Origin: an uncultured Chitinophagaceae bacterium
GTDB lineage: Bacteria > Bacteroidota > Bacteroidia > Chitinophagales > Chitinophagaceae
DNA length: 8,439 nt
NCBI GenBank assembly: GCA_946885335.1
Contig: CAMPGG010000142.1
Span: 1-8,439 of the forward strand
Direction of reading: 5' to 3'
In this document: in pieces, positions 5,493-8,439 of the stretch
Numbering within the stretch: position 1 is the stretch's first letter
How the letters are laid out: each line of letters starts with the position of its first letter
Notes under the pieces: model-generated
Databases searched by the model: none
Told to the model about the DNA's origin: nothing
The model's input: only the letters and a program-made list of their open reading frames with translations
Program-made: the position numbers and the translations under genes

Positions 5493-8439
5493 ATGAAATT
5501 GCTTTACGTTATTTCCGTAGCTGTATTTTTATTTGCATCGGCTTTTATTTTATTTGGCGATGATCAAAATATATTTTTCAGGCATTTACCTGCAAATGAA
5601 GATCCGGTTAAGCATTTCAAAAAGGATGCAGTAAAAAATAATGTTGCAAAAATTCCTGCAGGCAAAAAAGCAATTTCTCAAAAGAAAGAAAAACCAGTAC
5701 CATTTTATTTAGACTTTCAAACTAATATAGAACTGGTTCCCGGTCCATTGCTAAGTGCCATAAAAACAGTGGATAAAGCAACTGCTGCACCCGGTGAAAC
5801 ACTTACCTATACCGTAACCATCAGCAATACGGGAACGGGATCAGCAGAGGATCTTGATTTTAGTGATGATATTGATGCAAACACCACCCTTGTAGCAAAC
5901 TCATTACAAACTTCTCCCATTGCGGCAAATGATAATTATAGCAGCCTTGGCAATGTAGGCATCGTTGTTCCCGCAGTAAATGGTATACTGGCAAATGATT
6001 ATTTGGGTACCAATGCAGCGGCTGCATTGACTCCGGTCGTTGATGCCGCAACCACGGGTGGGGGTACCATTTCAATTGCAGCAGATGGAAGTTTCACCTA
6101 TGTTCCTGCCGCTGGTTTTACGGGTGATGACACTTATCAATATTCTCTCACTAATACGGCTGGCTCAGATAATGGCACCGTTACAATTACGGTGGCCAAT
6201 ATCACCTGGTTTATCAATAATAATTATGCAGGAACTATAGCAGATGGCAGATTGGGAACTCCCTTTAAAAGCATTGGTGATTTCCAGGCTGTGAATGACG
6301 GTGCTGGTCTGCATCCGGGGGATAATCATGTTATTTTTATTTATGAAAGTGCTACCGCTTATACTGGCAATTTATCTTTGAGAAATGGACAAAAACTGAT
6401 CGGGCAGGATGCAACAACTACTTTGCCTGCTATTACAGGCTATACAACACCGTTATATAGTTCCCCGGCTTTACCAACATTAAACAGTGCCAATGCTACA
6501 ATAGTAACTTTGAATTCTATTGCAGCATCTACACCAATTATTAATCTCAATGGAGGGGTAAGTGCTACTTATACCATCAGGGGTTTAAGTATTGGCGATA
6601 AACCGAATGATGCTGCATCCGCAGGGATAGCAGGAACAAGCTTCGGTACTTTAAATGCATCCGAAGTCTCCATTTCAGGAACAGGGCAGGCACTTTTATT
6701 AAATACCGGGACACTCGCAGCAACATTTGCTTCCGTTTCATCAACCAGTGGCACAAATGGAATTTCTCTAACAACGATCAATGGTACATTAACCATCAAT
6801 AACGGAAATTTAGCCGGCAACGGAACGGGTGTAAACTTGAATGGAGGAACTGCTTCCGTAACGTATAATGGAACTATTTCAAACAGTAGCACGCTACTGG
6901 TGAATATTCAATCCAAAACAGGAGGCACGGTTGATTTTAATGGCCTTATCAGTTCCGGTGCCGGGGCAAGGGGAATAAGTCTGGCCAATAATACAGGTGC
7001 AACCATTCGTTTTGATGGTGGATTAACATTGAATACGGGTGCCAATAATGCATTCAGCGCTTCCGGTGGTGGAACGCTTAACATAACACAGGATAATACT
7101 GCCATTATCAATACCATAGTCACTACTTCAGGGATTGGTTTGCAGGTTGCCAATACCACCATTGGTGCAAATGGTGCCAGCTTCAGGAGCATTGCTGTTA
7201 ATGGAGCATCCAAAGGAATCAGCTTAAACACGACAGGTGCGGGTGCTTTTAATATTACCGGCCAGGGTACAACAGCAACCAGCGGTGGTACCATTCAAAA
7301 TATTTCTGTACGAGGTATAGAACTGATCTCTGCGCAAAATATCAGTTTGAATAATATTCAATTGACTAATGCCAATACAACCGATGGTGGCGGTGCCGGT
7401 GTTTGTGATGAGGTCAATAATATTGGTTGTAATGCTGCTCTTTATTTAAAGGATGTAACAACTGTTGCTTTGACGCAGGTAAATATAACTACTACTGCAG
7501 AGCAGGGAATGAACATGAATAATGTAAATGGATTAACGATCAGCAATTGCGCTGTGCAGGGAAATGGTGATGCCGCAGAGGAAGGAGCACTGAAGATCCG
7601 GAACCTGCTTGGGACCTCTTCAATCAGTAACAGCATTTTTAAAAATTCGGCTTACAGGATTTCGCATATCATCAATACAACCGGTACTGCACACCTGACC
7701 GTTTCCAATTCAAGTTTTATCAATGAAGCATCTAATCTTTCACTAATTAAACAGGATTGCTTCGAAATGCGGACACAGTCCACGGCAAACGCTACTTTAT
7801 TGATCAATAATTCAGTTTTTAAAAGGGCAGGAACCAAAGGCATACAGGTCTTTGCAGAGAATACATCCACCATTAATATGGCCATTACAGGTTCATCGAT
7901 AGATAAGGAGGGCCAGTTGATGGCTGGCGTAGAAGTGGGTTCAGACCAAACGGCAGTGATGAATGCAAATGTGGATAATAATACATTAATTACCGGTGAT
8001 AAGGAAGTGCCCTTGAATGTATATTCCGGCACCACTTCAACAATGCAATCTACTGCCAGGAATAATATCATCCAGGGCGGAAACAACCCTGACCAGAATC
8101 CTTTTGCGACTTTGAGGGGTTTTGCCGATCAATCTTCTATTTCCAAGGTTTTGTTCACAGGAAATACTATCACCCAAACCGATTTGCAAGGTATACTGGT
8201 GGCTTCGGCAGGTAGTCTGACTGGAGGTTCTATAAGCGGCCAGGTAGCCAATAATAATGTAAACACGCAGAATAATATTGCACCTAATCTTACATTATCT
8301 GGTATTGAGGTTAGTTCATTTTCAGGTGGTGCCGGCGCTAATACCAATTGTAGTTATGTAAATGGAAATAACGTTACTGTGCTGGCTGGTACCCGGCATT
8401 TCAGAGTTGCTGCCGGATCTGCCACAAGCGTTATTCAAT
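5493..8439 (+). CDS. Giant exported beta-helix surface protein, 3' end outside window
   Basis: The frame is open from ATG 5493 to the window edge, giving 982 codons with no stop. Residues 1-17 form a Sec-type signal (MKLLYVISVAVFLFASA, with an A-x-A site at 15-17). A Lys-rich linker follows (about 40-70). Residues 86-137 form a DUF11-type domain (KTVDKATAAPGETLTYTVTI, then NTG). Residues 141-234 form a cadherin-like/Ig-like domain (ILANDYLG, GSFTYVPAAGFTGDDTYQY). From about 238 the chain looks like a right-handed parallel beta-helix: it opens with WFINNNYAGT and LGTPFKSI, has LRNGQKLIGQD (296-306), and is then rich in Asn, Thr, Ser and Gly with many TISN/ISGS-type turns. Cysteine is rare; C638 and C646 are close enough for a disulfide. 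It is probably a secreted or cell-attached adhesin or polysaccharide-binding protein. The anchoring domain, for example a type IX sorting signal, would lie beyond the edge. Confidence 0.88.
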   Translation, partial: MKLLYVISVAVFLFASAFILFGDDQNIFFRHLPANEDPVKHFKKDAVKNNVAKIPAGKKAISQKKEKPVPFYLDFQTNIELVPGPLLSAIKTVDKATAAPGETLTYTVTISNTGTGSAEDLDFSDDIDANTTLVANSLQTSPIAANDNYSSLGNVGIVVPAVNGILANDYLGTNAAAALTPVVDAATTGGGTISIAADGSFTYVPAAGFTGDDTYQYSLTNTAGSDNGTVTITVANITWFINNNYAGTIADGRLGTPFKSIGDFQAVNDGAGLHPGDNHVIFIYESATAYTGNLSLRNGQKLIGQDATTTLPAITGYTTPLYSSPALPTLNSANATIVTLNSIAASTPIINLNGGVSATYTIRGLSIGDKPNDAASAGIAGTSFGTLNASEVSISGTGQALLLNTGTLAATFASVSSTSGTNGISLTTINGTLTINNGNLAGNGTGVNLNGGTASVTYNGTISNSSTLLVNIQSKTGGTVDFNGLISSGAGARGISLANNTGATIRFDGGLTLNTGANNAFSASGGGTLNITQDNTAIINTIVTTSGIGLQVANTTIGANGASFRSIAVNGASKGISLNTTGAGAFNITGQGTTATSGGTIQNISVRGIELISAQNISLNNIQLTNANTTDGGGAGVCDEVNNIGCNAALYLKDVTTVALTQVNITTTAEQGMNMNNVNGLTISNCAVQGNGDAAEEGALKIRNLLGTSSISNSIFKNSAYRISHIINTTGTAHLTVSNSSFINEASNLSLIKQDCFEMRTQSTANATLLINNSVFKRAGTKGIQVFAENTSTINMAITGSSIDKEGQLMAGVEVGSDQTAVMNANVDNNTLITGDKEVPLNVYSGTTSTMQSTARNNIIQGGNNPDQNPFATLRGFADQSSISKVLFTGNTITQTDLQGILVASAGSLTGGSISGQVANNNVNTQNNIAPNLTLSGIEVSSFSGGAGANTNCSYVNGNNVTVLAGTRHFRVAAGSATSVIQ

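Noticed and set aside
6569..8347. Series of long minus-strand open frames opposite the giant protein
   Set aside because: The plus strand is continuously open with clear domain content. The antisense frames are rich in Val/Pro/Leu as expected from the reverse of Asn/Thr/Gly/Ala codons, so they are composition shadows.

Overview
The window most likely comes from a Bacteroidota bacterium, plausibly of the Chitinophagaceae/Sphingobacteria kind. The DNA is AT-rich. None of the start codons I inspected has a clear Shine-Dalgarno sequence; they follow A/T-rich leaders instead, which is usual for the phylum. The two small membrane proteins look like Bacteroidota lineage proteins. This assignment is an inference from style, not from a marker gene.

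Left part (1-1436): two minus-strand genes for small four-helix integral membrane proteins, at 139-615 (DUF1772-like) and 891-1436 (unrecognised family). A hairpin with a T-tract at 844-867 ends the second gene, so the two are probably separate transcripts. A 624-base gap (1437-2060) follows, holding a 24-base interrupted palindrome at 1478-1501 and no convincing gene.

Central part (2061-5416): a tight plus-strand operon of six genes. The order is a Tat-exported protein with the 5'-nucleotidase/metallophosphoesterase fold that has lost essentially every metal ligand; three tandem phage-tail-collar (MdpB/COG4675-like) paralogues of 171, 167 and 170 residues; a GNAT acetyltransferase; and a small DUF6916-like protein. 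Gaps are 35, 12, 10 and 9 bases, and the last pair overlaps by 4 bases (ATGA).

Right part (5493-8439): a very large exported protein, still open at the window edge after 982 codons. It has a signal peptide, a Lys-rich linker, a DUF11-type domain, a cadherin-like/Ig-like domain, and then a long Asn/Thr/Gly-rich right-handed beta-helix.

Reading of the locus: collar triplet, GNAT, DUF6916 and giant beta-helix adhesin together look like a dedicated cell-surface fibre or adhesin cassette. No sheath, tube, baseplate, portal or terminase gene is visible, so this is not evidently a prophage or contractile injection system. The role of the cassette is unproven. The dead metallophosphoesterase at its head and the paralogue triplet are the most unusual parts.
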